Assembly: GCF_014654785.1 (NCBI RefSeq)
Contig: NZ_BNBD01000002.1
Coordinates: forward strand, 682,001 to 746,000
Reading direction: 5' to 3'
Source of the DNA: Streptomyces mashuensis
Lineage (GTDB): Bacteria; Actinomycetota; Actinomycetes; Streptomycetales; Streptomycetaceae
DNA: 64,000 nucleotides
The stretch's first letter is position 1; every line of letters begins with the position of its first letter. The notes below the pieces were generated by a model. The model searched no databases. It had not been told where the DNA came from and was given only the letters and a program-made list of their open reading frames with translations. Made by a program: the position numbers and the translations under genes. Shown here piece by piece: positions 47,037 to 57,137 of the stretch.

Positions 47037-47678
47037 TCAGTCCTCCAGGAGGGGCGACGGGCCCAGTGCGTCGAGCGCGCCCAGCGCGAGCCGGCGCAGG
47101 AGCGCGGCCATGGCCTCGCGCCCCGGGAGCGCGCCCGGGCGCCCGAGGTGCGGCGTGGAGTTGAGCAGGCCGAAGACGGCGTGCACGGCGGCGCGCGCCT
47201 CCACCTCCAGGGCGCGCGGGTGCAGCTCGCGCACCACCTCGACCCACAGCTCCACGTACTGCCGCTGGAGCGAGCGCACCAGCTTGCGGTCGCTGTCGCG
47301 GAGCTGGCCGAGCTCCCGGTCGTGGAGGGTGATCAGCGCCCGGTCGTCCAGGGCGAAGTCGATGTGGCCGTCGATCAGCGCGTACAGCACCTCCCGGGGC
47401 GGGGCCCCGGCCTCGGCCGCCTCGGCGACGCGGCGCCGGCCGCCGGTGAAGAGCCGGCCGCTGATGCCCACCAGCAGCTCCGCGAGCATCGCGTCCTTGC
47501 CGGCGAAGTGCCGGTAGAGCCCCGGCCCGCTGATGCCGACGGCCGCGCCTATCTCGTCCACGCCGACCCCGTGGAAGCCGCGCTCGGCGAAGAGCCGGGC
47601 GGCCTCGCGGAGGATCTGCTCGCGGCGGGTGGGGGCGGGGAGCCCGGCGGAGGGGCGGGCGGCGGCTGCGTCTTTCAC
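47037..47678 (-). CDS. TetR-family regulator of acyl-CoA/leucine catabolism
   Basis: 213 aa. The HTH reads TRREQILREAARLFAERGFH then VGVDEIGAAVGISGPGLYRHF. The C-terminal part has the TetR_C form seen in fatty-acid regulators. It sits between the acyl-CoA dehydrogenase and, divergently, the carboxylase operon. It most likely represses both in the absence of an acyl-CoA ligand; the ligand is unknown. The operators GTTAA-N6-TTAAC lie between it and the carboxylase. Confidence 0.88.
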   Translation of the reverse strand: MKDAAAARPSAGLPAPTRREQILREAARLFAERGFHGVGVDEIGAAVGISGPGLYRHFAGKDAMLAELLVGISGRLFTGGRRRVAEAAEAGAPPREVLYALIDGHIDFALDDRALITLHDRELGQLRDSDRKLVRSLQRQYVELWVEVVRELHPRALEVEARAAVHAVFGLLNSTPHLGRPGALPGREAMAALLRRLALGALDALGPSPLLED

Positions 47679-47701
47679 GCACGTAATTCTAGACAGCCGC
47701 C

Positions 47702-47717
47702 GTTAATGGTCGTTAAC
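47702..47717. promoter_or_regulatory. TetR operator 1 (GTTAA-N6-TTAAC)
   Basis: GTTAATGGTCGTTAAC: 5-bp perfect dyad with 6-nt spacer, 24 bp upstream of the TetR start. It is paired with a second copy 28 bp on. Confidence 0.75.
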
Positions 47718-47729
47718 CTGAAGGCATCT

Positions 47730-47745
47730 GTTAACGCTCATTAAC
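47730..47745. promoter_or_regulatory. TetR operator 2 (GTTAA-N6-TTAAC)
   Basis: GTTAACGCTCATTAAC has the same arms as operator 1. It lies 37 bp upstream of the carboxylase beta start. The 28-bp centre spacing (under three helical turns) allows two dimers side by side. Confidence 0.75.
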
Positions 47746-47781
47746 CGAGCGCGCGTGAACGGGCAAGGGGGCTCGAGTTCC

Positions 47782-49413
47782 ATGCAGCAGGCACCGGTGC
47801 TGGAGAGCAGCGCCGATCCGTCGTCGGCGGCCTGGCGGGCCAACGAGGCGGCGCATCGGGAGCTGACGGAGGAGCTGCGGCGGCGGCTGGCCGCCGCGCG
47901 GCTCGGCGGCGGCGAGAAGGCACGGGCACGGCACACCGCGCGCGGCAAGCTGCTCCCGCGCGACCGGGTCGACGCGCTGCTGGACCCGGGCTCGCCGTTC
48001 CTGGAGATCGCGCCGCTGGCGGCCGAGGGGATGTACGACGGCGCGGCACCGGCCGCGGGCGTGATCGCCGGCATCGGGCGGGTCTCGGGCCGCGAGGTGG
48101 TGGTCGTCGCCAACGACGCCACCGTCAAGGGCGGCACGTACTACCCCATGACGGTGAAGAAGCACCTGCGCGCCCAGGAGATCGCCCTGGAGAACCGGCT
48201 GCCCTGCGTCTACCTGGTGGACTCCGGCGGCGCCTTCCTCCCCATGCAGGACGAGGTCTTCCCCGACCGCGACCACTTCGGGCGGATCTTCTACAACCAG
48301 GCCCGGATGTCCGGCGCCGGCATCCCGCAGATCGCCGCCGTCCTCGGCTCCTGCACGGCGGGCGGCGCGTACGTGCCCGCCATGAGCGACGAGGCCGTGA
48401 TCGTCCGCGGCCAGGGCACGATCTTCCTCGGCGGGCCGCCGCTGGTGAAGGCGGCCACCGGCGAGGTCGTCACGGCCGAGGAGCTGGGCGGCGGCGAGGT
48501 CCACTCCAAGGTCTCCGGCGTCACCGACCACCTCGCCGAGGACGACGCCCACGCGCTGCGCATCGTCCGCACCATCGCCGCCACGCTGCCCGCGCGCGGT
48601 GAGCTGCCGTGGGCCGTGGAGCCGGTGGAGGAGCCCAAGGCCGACCCGGCCGGGCTGTACGGCGTGGTGCCGGTGGACTCCCGCACCCCGTACGACGTCC
48701 GCGAGGTGATCGCCCGGCTGGTGGACGGCTCCCGGTTCGCCGAGTTCAAGGCCGAGTTCGGGCAGACGCTGGTGTGCGGCTTCGCCCGCGTCCACGGCCA
48801 CCCGGTGGGCATCGTCGCCAACAACGGCATCCTCTTCTCGGAGTCCGCCCAGAAGGGCGCGCACTTCATCGAGCTGTGCGACCAGCGCGGCATCCCGCTG
48901 CTCTTCCTCCAGAACATCTCCGGCTTCATGGTCGGCCGCGACTACGAGGCCGGCGGCATCGCCAAGCACGGCGCCAAGATGGTCACCGCCGTCGCCTGCA
49001 CGCGCGTGCCCAAGCTGACGGTGGTCATAGGCGGCTCGTACGGCGCCGGCAACTACTCGATGTGCGGCCGGGCCTATTCGCCGCGCTTCCTGTGGATGTG
49101 GCCCAACGCCAAGATCTCGGTGATGGGCGGCGAGCAGGCCGCGTCGGTGCTCGCCACCGTCAAGCGCGACCAGCTGGAGGCGCGCGGCGAGGAGTGGCCG
49201 GCGGAGGCCGAGGAGGCGTTCAAGGCCCCCGTCCGCGAGCAGTACGAGACCCAGGGCAACGCCTACTACGCCACGGCGCGGCTGTGGGACGACGGCGTCA
49301 TCGACCCCCTGGAGACCCGCCAGGCCGTCGGCCTGGCCCTGACGGCCTGCGCCAACGCGCCCCTGCCCGCGAAGGACGCCGGCGCGCCGGGCTTCGGCGT
49401 CTTCCGGATGTGA
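47782..49413 (+). CDS. mccB: Methylcrotonyl-CoA carboxylase-type beta subunit
   Basis: 543 aa carboxyltransferase. Acyl-CoA and biotin-binding parts are [57 protein letters not shown], then [20 protein letters not shown] and [16 protein letters not shown]. It transfers CO2 from biotin to an acyl-CoA, probably 3-methylcrotonyl-CoA in leucine breakdown. ATG 47782 is preferred; GTG 47755 is nine codons upstream. First gene of the operon under the TetR operators. Confidence 0.9.
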   Translation: MQQAPVLESSADPSSAAWRANEAAHRELTEELRRRLAAARLGGGEKARARHTARGKLLPRDRVDALLDPGSPFLEIAPLAAEGMYDGAAPAAGVIAGIGRVSGREVVVVANDATVKGGTYYPMTVKKHLRAQEIALENRLPCVYLVDSGGAFLPMQDEVFPDRDHFGRIFYNQARMSGAGIPQIAAVLGSCTAGGAYVPAMSDEAVIVRGQGTIFLGGPPLVKAATGEVVTAEELGGGEVHSKVSGVTDHLAEDDAHALRIVRTIAATLPARGELPWAVEPVEEPKADPAGLYGVVPVDSRTPYDVREVIARLVDGSRFAEFKAEFGQTLVCGFARVHGHPVGIVANNGILFSESAQKGAHFIELCDQRGIPLLFLQNISGFMVGRDYEAGGIAKHGAKMVTAVACTRVPKLTVVIGGSYGAGNYSMCGRAYSPRFLWMWPNAKISVMGGEQAASVLATVKRDQLEARGEEWPAEAEEAFKAPVREQYETQGNAYYATARLWDDGVIDPLETRQAVGLALTACANAPLPAKDAGAPGFGVFRM

Positions 49414-49442
49414 GCGGAGTGAGGCGAGGAGTGAGGCAGCAC

Positions 49443-51497
49443 ATGTTCGAGACCGTCCTTGTCGCCAACCGGGGCGAGATCGCCGTACGGGTCATCCGTA
49501 CGCTGCGCGCGCTGGGCATCCGTTCCGTCGCCGTGTACAGCGACGCCGACGCCGGCGCACGGCACGTCCGCGAGGCGGACACCGCGGTGCGGATCGGCCC
49601 CGCGGCCGCCGCGGAGAGCTATCTGTCCATACCGCGCCTGCTGGAGGCCGCCGAGCGGACCGGCGCGCAGGCCGTCCACCCCGGCTACGGCTTCCTCGCC
49701 GAGAACGCGGCCTTCGCGCGGGCCTGCGCCGAGGCGGGGCTGGTCTTCGTCGGCCCGCCCGCCGGCGCCATCGAGCTCATGGGCGACAAGATCCGCGCCA
49801 AGGAGACGGTGCAGGCGGCGGGCGTGCCGGTCGTGCCGGGCTCCTCGGGCAGCGGCCTGACCGACGCCCAACTGGTGGCCGCCGCCCAGAAGATCGGCAT
49901 GCCCGTGCTGCTGAAGCCCTCGGCGGGCGGCGGCGGCAAGGGCATGCGGCTGGTGCGCGACGCCGCGGCACTGGGCGAGGAGATCGCCGCCGCGCGGCGC
50001 GAGGCGCGCGGCAGCTTCGGCGACGACACGCTGCTCGTGGAGCGGTGGATCGACCGGCCCCGGCACATCGAGATCCAGGTGCTCGCCGACGGCCACGGCA
50101 ACGTGATCCACCTGGGCGAGCGCGAGTGCTCGCTCCAGCGCCGCCACCAGAAGATCGTCGAGGAGGCGCCCAGCGTCCTGCTCGACGAGGCCACGCGCGC
50201 GGCGATGGGCGCGGCGGCGGTCCAGGCGGCCCGCTCGTGCGGGTACAGCGGCGCCGGCACGGTGGAGTTCATCGTGCCGGGCGACGACCCGGCGTCGTAC
50301 TACTTCATGGAGATGAACACGCGTCTCCAGGTGGAGCACCCGGTCACCGAGCTGGTGACGGGGCTGGACCTGGTCGAGTGGCAGCTCCGCGTCGCGGCGG
50401 GCGAGCCGCTGTCCGTGGCCCAGGAGGACATCACCCTGACCGGCCACGCCGTCGAGGCCCGCCTGTGCGCGGAGACGGCCCGCAAGGGACCGGGCGGCCG
50501 GGTCGACTTCCTGCCCTCGGCGGGCACGGTCCGCGTGCTGCGCGAACCGTCCGGCGAGGGCGTGCGCGTCGACTCGGGGCTCCTGGAGGGCTCCGAGGTC
50601 GGCACGTCGTACGACCCGATGCTCGCCAAGGTGATCGCCCACGGCCCGGACCGCGCCACGGCCCTGCGCCGGCTGCGGGCGGCCCTGGCGGACACGGTGG
50701 TCCTGGGCGTGGACACGAACGCGGCGTTCCTGCGGCGCCTGCTGGCGCACGAGGACGTGCGGTCGGGCGCCCTCGACACGGGCCTGGTCGACCGCGAGGC
50801 GGCGGCCCTGGTCAGGGACGAGGTGCCGGAGGAGGTGTACGTGGCGGCGGCGCTGCGGCGCCAGGCGGACCTGGCGCCCGTGGCGGCCGGCGGCACGTGG
50901 GTGGACCCCTTCTCGGTCCCCTCCGGCTGGCGCCTCGGCGGCGAGGCCGCCTGGGCCCACCACCACTTCCGCGCGCCGGGGCACACCCCGGTGACGGTCC
51001 GCGTCCGGGCCCGCGGCACGACGGGCGAGGCGGACGTCGTGGTGGGCGAGGCGGAGATGCCCCGCACGGCGAAGCTGCTGCACCACGGCGGGAACGGGGA
51101 GGGCCTCGGCTTCGAGCTCGACGGCGTCACCCACACGCTCACCGTGGCCACCGGCCCGGACGGCACGTGGCTGGCCCGGCACGGCGACACGTGGCACCTC
51201 CTCCCCCACGACCCCGTGGCGGCCACCGGCGGCGCGGCCGCCGCGCACGCCGGCACGCTCACCGCGCCCATGCCCGGCACCGTCACCGTCGTCAAGGCCG
51301 CCGTCGGCGACGAGGTCGCCGCCGGGCAGAGCCTCCTCGTCGTCGAGGCGATGAAGATGGAGCACGTCATCACCGCCCCGCACGCCGGCACCGTCACCGA
51401 GCTCGACGTCACCGCCGGCGGCACCGTCGCCATGGACCAGGTGCTGGCCGTGGTCACCCCGGCCGCGCCGGCCGGCGGCGCCCTGGAGGAGTCATGA
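49443..51497 (+). CDS. mccA: Biotin carboxylase / biotin carrier alpha subunit
   Basis: 684 aa. The biotin carboxylase domain spans 1-450 with [33 protein letters not shown] and [15 protein letters not shown]. The C-terminal biotinyl domain has EAMKMEH with Lys638 as biotin site. It charges biotin with CO2 from bicarbonate and ATP for the beta subunit. The gene is 29 bp after mccB, and its stop overlaps the HMG-CoA lyase start. Confidence 0.92.
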   Translation: MFETVLVANRGEIAVRVIRTLRALGIRSVAVYSDADAGARHVREADTAVRIGPAAAAESYLSIPRLLEAAERTGAQAVHPGYGFLAENAAFARACAEAGLVFVGPPAGAIELMGDKIRAKETVQAAGVPVVPGSSGSGLTDAQLVAAAQKIGMPVLLKPSAGGGGKGMRLVRDAAALGEEIAAARREARGSFGDDTLLVERWIDRPRHIEIQVLADGHGNVIHLGERECSLQRRHQKIVEEAPSVLLDEATRAAMGAAAVQAARSCGYSGAGTVEFIVPGDDPASYYFMEMNTRLQVEHPVTELVTGLDLVEWQLRVAAGEPLSVAQEDITLTGHAVEARLCAETARKGPGGRVDFLPSAGTVRVLREPSGEGVRVDSGLLEGSEVGTSYDPMLAKVIAHGPDRATALRRLRAALADTVVLGVDTNAAFLRRLLAHEDVRSGALDTGLVDREAAALVRDEVPEEVYVAAALRRQADLAPVAAGGTWVDPFSVPSGWRLGGEAAWAHHHFRAPGHTPVTVRVRARGTTGEADVVVGEAEMPRTAKLLHHGGNGEGLGFELDGVTHTLTVATGPDGTWLARHGDTWHLLPHDPVAATGGAAAAHAGTLTAPMPGTVTVVKAAVGDEVAAGQSLLVVEAMKMEHVITAPHAGTVTELDVTAGGTVAMDQVLAVVTPAAPAGGALEES

Positions 51498-52441
51498 GCG
51501 ACACCGCCCGGCCGCTGCCGATGACCGTGCCGGACCCCTCCCTCCCGGCCCGGGTCCGCATCCACGAGGTGGGACCCCGCGACGGCCTGCAGAACGAGAA
51601 GACGGTCGTCCCCACGGAGGTCAAGGCGGAGTTCGTGCACCGCCTGGCCGACGCCGGCCTGGACACCGTGGAGGCGACCAGCTTCGTGCACCCCAAGTGG
51701 GTGCCGCAGCTGGCCGACGCCGAGCAGCTGATGCCGCTCCTGGCGGACGTGCCGGCCCGGCTGCCCGTCCTCGTGCCGAACCGGCGCGGCCTGGACCGCG
51801 CCCTGGCGCTGGGCGTGCGCGAGATCGCCGTGTTCGGCAGCGCCACCGAGGCGTTCGCGCGGGCCAACCTCAACCGCACGGTCGACGAGTCGCTGGAGAT
51901 GTTCGCGCCGGTCGTGGCGGCCGCCCGGGAGGCGGGCGTACGGGTCCGCGGCTACCTCTCCATGTGCTTCGGCGACCCCTGGGAGGGTGCCGTCCCGGTC
52001 GCCCAGGTGGTGCGGGTCGCCCGCCGCCTGCTGGACCTCGGCTGCGACGAGCTCAGCCTCGGCGACACCATCGGCGTGGCCACTCCCGGGCACGTCACCG
52101 CCCTGCTCACCGAGCTGGGCGAGGCGGAGGTGCCCGCGGCCCGGCTCGCCGTGCACTTCCACGACACCTACGGCCAGGCCCTGGCCAACACCCTGGCGGC
52201 CCTGCGGTACGGCGTGACCACCGTCGACGCCTCCGCGGGCGGCCTCGGCGGGTGTCCGTACGCCAGGAGCGCCACCGGCAACCTGGCCACCGAAGACCTG
52301 GTGTGGATGCTCGACGGCCTCGGCATCCACACCGGCGTCGACCTCGGCCGTCTCACCGCCACGAGCGTGTGGATGGCCTCCCGGCTGGGCCGGCCCAGCC
52401 CGTCCCGGACCGTTCGCGCCCTCTCCCACCAGGAGCCCTGA
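51494..52441 (+). CDS. hmgL: Hydroxymethylglutaryl-CoA lyase
   Basis: 315 aa TIM barrel. The signature [16 protein letters not shown] holds the catalytic Arg. [26 protein letters not shown] and GGLGGCPYA (conserved Cys loop) follow. It cleaves HMG-CoA to acetoacetate and acetyl-CoA, the end of leucine degradation. ATGA overlap with mccA. Confidence 0.93.
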   Translation: MSDTARPLPMTVPDPSLPARVRIHEVGPRDGLQNEKTVVPTEVKAEFVHRLADAGLDTVEATSFVHPKWVPQLADAEQLMPLLADVPARLPVLVPNRRGLDRALALGVREIAVFGSATEAFARANLNRTVDESLEMFAPVVAAAREAGVRVRGYLSMCFGDPWEGAVPVAQVVRVARRLLDLGCDELSLGDTIGVATPGHVTALLTELGEAEVPAARLAVHFHDTYGQALANTLAALRYGVTTVDASAGGLGGCPYARSATGNLATEDLVWMLDGLGIHTGVDLGRLTATSVWMASRLGRPSPSRTVRALSHQEP

Positions 52442-52444
52442 GCC

Positions 52445-53620
52445 ATGACGCTGGACCACCGCCTCGCCCCCGAGCACGAGGAACTCCGCCGCACCGTCGA
52501 GGAGTTCGCCCACGACGTCGTCGCACCGAAGATCGGCGACTACTACGAGCGCCACGAGTTCCCGTACGAGATCGTGCGGGAGATGGGCCGCATGGGCCTG
52601 TTCGGCCTGCCCTTCCCCGAGGAGTACGGCGGCATGGGCGGCGACTACCTGGCGCTGGGCCTGGTCCTGGAGGAGCTGGCCCGGGTGGACTCCTCCGTGG
52701 CCATCACCCTGGAGGCGGGCGTCTCCCTGGGCGCCATGCCGGTGTACCGGTTCGGCACCGAGGAGCAGAAGCGCACCTGGCTGCCGAGGCTGTGCTCCGG
52801 CGAGATGCTGGGCGCCTTCGGCCTGACCGAGCCCGACGGCGGCTCCGACGCCGGCGCCACGCGCACCACCGCCCGGCTCGACGAGACCACCGGCGAATGG
52901 GTGATCAACGGCACCAAGTGCTTCATCACCAACTCGGGCACCGACATCACGGGCCTGGTGACGGTCACCGCCGTCACCGGCCGCAAGCCGGACGGCCGCC
53001 CCGAGATCTCCGCGATCATCGTGCCCTCCGGCACCCCCGGCTTCACCGCCGCCCCGCCGTACTCCAAGGTCGGCTGGAACGCCTCGGACACCCGGGAGCT
53101 GTCCTTCTCCGACGTCCGCGTCCCGAAGGCCAACCTGCTGGGCGAGGAGGGCCGGGGCTACGCGCAGTTCCTGCGGATACTGGACGAGGGCCGGGTCGCG
53201 ATCTCCGCGCTGGCCACCGGCCTCGCCCAGGGCTGCGTGGACGAGTCGCTGGCGTACGCCCGCACCCGCCGGGCCTTCGGCCGGCCGATCGGCGCCAACC
53301 AGGCCATCCAGTTCAAGATCGCCGACATGGAGATGCGGGCCCACACGGCCCGGCTGGCCTGGCGCGACGCCGCGTCCCGGCTGGTGCACGGCGAGCCGTT
53401 CAAGAAGGAGGCCGCGCTCGCCAAGCTCTACTCCTCCGAGATCGCGGTGACCAACGCCCGCGAGGCCACCCAGATCCACGGCGGCTACGGCTTCATGAAC
53501 GAGTACCCCGTGGCCCGCATGTGGCGGGACGCGAAGATCCTGGAGATCGGCGAGGGCACGAGCGAGGTGCAGCGCATGCTCATCGCCCGCGAGCTGGGGA
53601 TGGGGGACCTGGAGGCCTGA
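52445..53620 (+). CDS. acdH: Short/branched-chain acyl-CoA dehydrogenase
   Basis: 391 aa. It has PEEYGGMGGDYLALGLVLEE, GLTEPDGGSDAGATRTTA and HGGYGFMNEYPVARMWRDAK. The catalytic Glu is at the MCAD site, IGEGTSEVQR. This is the branched-chain AcdH type of Streptomyces. It starts 3 bp after hmgL. It probably feeds isovaleryl-CoA or similar to the carboxylase. Confidence 0.92.
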   Translation: MTLDHRLAPEHEELRRTVEEFAHDVVAPKIGDYYERHEFPYEIVREMGRMGLFGLPFPEEYGGMGGDYLALGLVLEELARVDSSVAITLEAGVSLGAMPVYRFGTEEQKRTWLPRLCSGEMLGAFGLTEPDGGSDAGATRTTARLDETTGEWVINGTKCFITNSGTDITGLVTVTAVTGRKPDGRPEISAIIVPSGTPGFTAAPPYSKVGWNASDTRELSFSDVRVPKANLLGEEGRGYAQFLRILDEGRVAISALATGLAQGCVDESLAYARTRRAFGRPIGANQAIQFKIADMEMRAHTARLAWRDAASRLVHGEPFKKEAALAKLYSSEIAVTNAREATQIHGGYGFMNEYPVARMWRDAKILEIGEGTSEVQRMLIARELGMGDLEA

Positions 53621-53712
53621 GTCCCCGGGTGTGGCGCGGCCCCGACGGACCGTCAGCTCCCGGCGCCGCAGCACTCCTTCCGCTCCCCCGCCGGCCTGCG
53701 AGAATTCCGTTC

Positions 53713-54663
53713 ATGGCTGAGATCCTCCAGAACGACGGGACCTGGACCTTCGACGGCGAGACCATACGCATCGTGCCGGGGCGGGAGCGCGGCGTGCACC
53801 CGCTCCGCCAGGCGCTGGGCGAGCTCGCCGTCCCCCTCGCCGCCGTGGCCGGTGTGGCGCTCGAACCCGGCAAGCGCCGCGGCGGGCGGCTCCGGCTGCG
53901 GCTGCGCGCCGGGGCCGACCCGCTGACCCAGGCCGCCCGCGGCCGGCTGCCGGAGGCCGCGGACCCGTACCAGCTGACGGTGGAGGGGGACCGTTCCGGC
54001 GTCGCCGAGTACTTCGTCGAGGAGGTCCGCACCGCCCTGCTGCTGGAGCAGGTGCCCGCCGGGCCCGCGGACCGCTATCTGCTGCCGGGCCCGGACGTGC
54101 CGCTGTCGGTCAGCGCCGGCGACGGCACCGCGTCCTTCGACGGGGAGCGCGTCCGGCTGGAGTGGAACTGGACGACCGACGAGGACAAGCGGGCCACGGG
54201 CCCGCAGGAGATCGCCCTCGCGCAGATCGCGGCCGTGGAGTGGCTGCCCTCGGCCGGCCTGGAGAACGGCCACCTCCGCTTCCTGGTGCCCGGCGCCCCC
54301 TCGAAGGTCCGGGCCAAGCACGACCCGCACGCCGTGGAGCTGTACGGCTTCAAGAAGGACCCGCTGATGGCCCTGGTCGCCGCGGCCGTGACCGTACGGC
54401 TGCCGCACCCCTCGGCCGGCGCCCCGGCGGGCCCCGGCGCCGCCCCTGTGGCCGCACCCGGGACCGGCGCCCTGGCCGCCCCCGCCGTACCGCCGCAGCT
54501 GTCCGCTGCTCCGGCCCCCGCCCCGGCTGCGGAAGTGACGGACGCCGGTGATCACGACACCCTGCTGCGGCGCCTGCGCGAGCTGGGCGAGCTGCACCGG
54601 GCGGGCGTCCTCACGGACGACGAGTTCACGGCGGCGAAGCAGGCGATCCTGCGGAGTTTCTAG
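53713..54663 (+). CDS. DUF4429 protein with SHOCT tail
   Basis: 316 aa. Two related halves (DUF4429 type, WTFDGETIRIVP and ASFDGERVRLEW) are followed by a Pro/Ala-rich linker (~235-275). The C-terminal SHOCT helix is LLRRLRELGELHRAGVLTDD. Such proteins may bind lipids or ligands in PH-like folds; unknown function. It is 92 bp after acdH and may have its own promoter. Confidence 0.8.
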   Translation: MAEILQNDGTWTFDGETIRIVPGRERGVHPLRQALGELAVPLAAVAGVALEPGKRRGGRLRLRLRAGADPLTQAARGRLPEAADPYQLTVEGDRSGVAEYFVEEVRTALLLEQVPAGPADRYLLPGPDVPLSVSAGDGTASFDGERVRLEWNWTTDEDKRATGPQEIALAQIAAVEWLPSAGLENGHLRFLVPGAPSKVRAKHDPHAVELYGFKKDPLMALVAAAVTVRLPHPSAGAPAGPGAAPVAAPGTGALAAPAVPPQLSAAPAPAPAAEVTDAGDHDTLLRRLRELGELHRAGVLTDDEFTAAKQAILRSF

Positions 54664-54731
54664 CCGCTTCTCGCTGCTTCTCCCCGTTCCTGCCCCTTTC
54701 CCACCCCTTTCTCCTCACATTCACTGGCACT

Positions 54732-54751
54732 CCTGCCCGAAATCGGGCAGG
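54732..54751 (+). terminator. Hairpin terminator after DUF4429
   Basis: CCTGCCCG-AAAT-CGGGCAGG, followed by ATTCTT. Eight-bp perfect stem. Confidence 0.75.
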
Positions 54752-54755
54752 ATTC

Positions 54756-54784
54756 TTGCGTAAATCGACCGTTCCCCTCAGTAT
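54756..54784 (+). promoter_or_regulatory. Promoter for a leaderless transcript
   Basis: -35 TTGCGT (54756-54761), 17-bp spacer, -10 CAGTAT (54779-54784). The expected start of RNA, about 7 nt further, coincides with the GTG at 54791. Confidence 0.5.
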
Positions 54785-54790
54785 CGACGG

Positions 54791-55066
54791 GTGCTCGAAC
54801 GCCGCATGTCCCACGACGACCTGGTCGACCACCTGGTCCGCAGCACGCCGCTCCAGCGCGGCGAGGCCGCCCGGGTGGTGCTGGACGTGCTGGCGTACTT
54901 CGACGAGACGACGGAGGAGTTCGTCCGCCGCCGCCACCGCGAGCTCCAGTCCGGCGGACTGAACAACGCGGAGATCTTCGAGCGGATCGCGGCGGAGCTG
55001 CCGCACCGCGCGGTGGCACCACCCGAGCTCTCACTGCGGCAACTGCGCCGCATCGTCTACGGCTGA
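54791..55066 (+). CDS. Conserved small protein upstream of glmS
   Basis: 91 aa, mostly helical and Arg/Glu-rich: MSHDDLVDHLVRSTPL, GEAARVVLDVLAYFDETTEE, FVRRRHRELQSGGLNNAEIF and LSLRQLRRIVYG. There is no ribosome site in front of GTG 54791 or ATG 54806, and the promoter suggests a leaderless GTG start. Function unknown; in Streptomyces it is often next to glmS. Confidence 0.65.
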   Translation: MLERRMSHDDLVDHLVRSTPLQRGEAARVVLDVLAYFDETTEEFVRRRHRELQSGGLNNAEIFERIAAELPHRAVAPPELSLRQLRRIVYG

Positions 55067-55195
55067 CCGCGGCCGGGACCGGGCCCGGCGGCCCCGCACG
55101 GCCGCCGCGACGCCCCGTTCCCGCGCCACGTCACCGTTCCGTCGCCCGAACGGACGTCGTCCGGGCACCGCCAACGCTTACAGGGAGGGTCACCC

Positions 55196-57016
55196 ATGTG
55201 TGGAATCGTCGGATACATCGGCAAGCGTGACGTCGCGCCGCTGCTGCTGGAGGGGCTGCAGCGGCTGGAGTACCGCGGCTACGACTCCGCCGGCATCGCC
55301 CTGCACTCCAGCGGCAAGGGCGGCGGCCTGAAGTCCGCCAAGGCCAAGGGCCGCGTCCGCGAGCTCGAGGCCCGGCTGCCCAAGCGCTTCGCCGGCACCA
55401 CCGGCATCGCCCACACCCGCTGGGCCACCCACGGCGCGCCCAACGACGTCAACGCCCACCCGCACCTCGACGCCGAGGAGAAGGTGGCCGTCGTCCACAA
55501 CGGCATCATCGACAACGCCGCCGAGCTGCGCACCCGGCTGACCGCCGAGGGCTTCACCTTCGTCTCCGACACCGACACCGAGGTCCTGGCCCACCTCATC
55601 GGCCGCTCCGAGGCCGCCACGCTGGAGGAGAAGGTCCGCGAGGCGCTGCGCCACATCGAGGGCACCTACGGCATCGCCGTCCTGCACGCCGACTTCCCCG
55701 ACCGCATCGTCGTCGCCCGCAACGGCTCGCCGGTGGTTCTGGGCATCGGCGAGAAGGAGATGTTCGTCTCCTCCGACGTGGCGGCCCTGGTCAGCCACAC
55801 CCGCCAGGTCGTCACCCTGGACGACGGCGAGATGGCCACCCTCAAGGCGGACGACTACCGCACCTACACCACCGAGGGCTCCCGCACCTCCGCCCAGCCG
55901 ACCACCGTGGAGTGGGAGGCCGAGTCGTACGACATGGGCGGCCACGACACGTACATGCACAAGGAGATCCACGAGCAGGCCGACGCCGTGGACCGCGCGC
56001 TGCGCGGCCGCATCGACGACCGCTTCTCCACCGTGCACCTGGGCGGCCTCAACCTCGACGCCCGCGAGGCCCGCGCCGTGCGCCGGGTGAAGATCCTCGG
56101 CTGCGGCACCTCGTACCACGCCGGCCAGATCGGCGCGCAGATGATCGAGGAGCTCGCCCGCATCCCCGCGGACGCCGAGCCGGCCTCGGAGTTCCGCTAC
56201 CGCAACCCGGTGGTCGACCCCGACACCCTGTACATCGCCGTGTCGCAGTCCGGTGAGACCTACGACGTGCTCGCCGCCGTCCAGGAGCTCAAGCGCAAGG
56301 GCGCCCGCGTGCTGGGCCTGGTGAACGTGGTCGGTTCCGCGATCGCCCGGGAGACCGACGGCGGCATCTACGTGCACGCCGGCCCCGAGGTCTGCGTGGT
56401 GTCCACCAAGTGCTTCACCAACATGGTGGTCTCCTTCGGCCTGCTCGCCCTGCACCTGGGCCGCACCCGCGACCTGTCCGTCGCGGACGGCAAGCGCATT
56501 CTGGCGGGCCTGCGCAAGCTCCCGGCCCAGATCGAGGAGATCCTGGCCAACGAGGCGCAGATCGAGGAGCTGGCCAAGGAGTACGCGGACGCCAAGTCGA
56601 TGATGTTCATCGGCCGGGTGCGCGGCTACCCGGTGGCCCGCGAGGCGTCGCTGAAGCTCAAGGAGGTCTCGTACATCCACGCCGAGGCCTACCCGGCGTC
56701 CGAGCTGAAGCACGGCCCGCTGGCGCTGATCGAGCCCGCGATGCCGACGGTCGCCATCGTCCCGGACGACGAGCTGCTGGAGAAGAACCGCGCCGCGCTG
56801 GAGGAGATCAAGGCCCGCAGCGGCCGCATCCTGGCCGTCGCGCACAGCGTGCAGGAAAAGGCGGACCACACCATCGTGGTGCCGAAGAACGAGCACGAGC
56901 TCGACGCGATCCTCATGGGCATCCCGCTGCAGCTCTTCGCCTACTACACGGCCAAGGCCATGGGCCGCGACATCGACAAGCCGCGCAACCTGGCCAAGTC
57001 GGTCACGGTCGAGTAG
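55196..57016 (+). CDS. glmS: Glutamine-fructose-6-phosphate aminotransferase
   Basis: 606 aa. The N-terminal class II amidotransferase domain has Cys2 nucleophile in MCGIVGYIG, and HTRWATHGAP and HNGIIDN. Two SIS domains follow, with GCGTSYHAGQIGAQMIEELA and VSQSGET, then the C-terminal KNEHELDAILMGIPLQ loop. It makes glucosamine-6-phosphate for peptidoglycan. Start has GGGAGGG upstream. Monocistronic with a strong terminator. Confidence 0.96.
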   Translation: MCGIVGYIGKRDVAPLLLEGLQRLEYRGYDSAGIALHSSGKGGGLKSAKAKGRVRELEARLPKRFAGTTGIAHTRWATHGAPNDVNAHPHLDAEEKVAVVHNGIIDNAAELRTRLTAEGFTFVSDTDTEVLAHLIGRSEAATLEEKVREALRHIEGTYGIAVLHADFPDRIVVARNGSPVVLGIGEKEMFVSSDVAALVSHTRQVVTLDDGEMATLKADDYRTYTTEGSRTSAQPTTVEWEAESYDMGGHDTYMHKEIHEQADAVDRALRGRIDDRFSTVHLGGLNLDAREARAVRRVKILGCGTSYHAGQIGAQMIEELARIPADAEPASEFRYRNPVVDPDTLYIAVSQSGETYDVLAAVQELKRKGARVLGLVNVVGSAIARETDGGIYVHAGPEVCVVSTKCFTNMVVSFGLLALHLGRTRDLSVADGKRILAGLRKLPAQIEEILANEAQIEELAKEYADAKSMMFIGRVRGYPVAREASLKLKEVSYIHAEAYPASELKHGPLALIEPAMPTVAIVPDDELLEKNRAALEEIKARSGRILAVAHSVQEKADHTIVVPKNEHELDAILMGIPLQLFAYYTAKAMGRDIDKPRNLAKSVTVE

Positions 57017-57082
57017 GACCCGCGGCCTGAAGGCCCCCGAGCTCTCGGACCTGTCCGCACCTGTCCGCGACAGGTACGAGAG

Positions 57083-57119
57083 GACGGCTCTCCCGCGCTT
57101 TTCGCGCGGGGGAGCCGTC
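57083..57119. terminator. Bidirectional hairpin terminator glmS/usp
   Basis: GACGGCTC/GAGCCGTC outer arms and CCCGCG/CGCGGG inner arms around a T-rich loop, between convergent genes. A second small stem ACCTGTC-CGC-GACAGGT lies just upstream. Confidence 0.8.
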
Positions 57120-57137
57120 TGCCGTTTCCGGTGTTCT

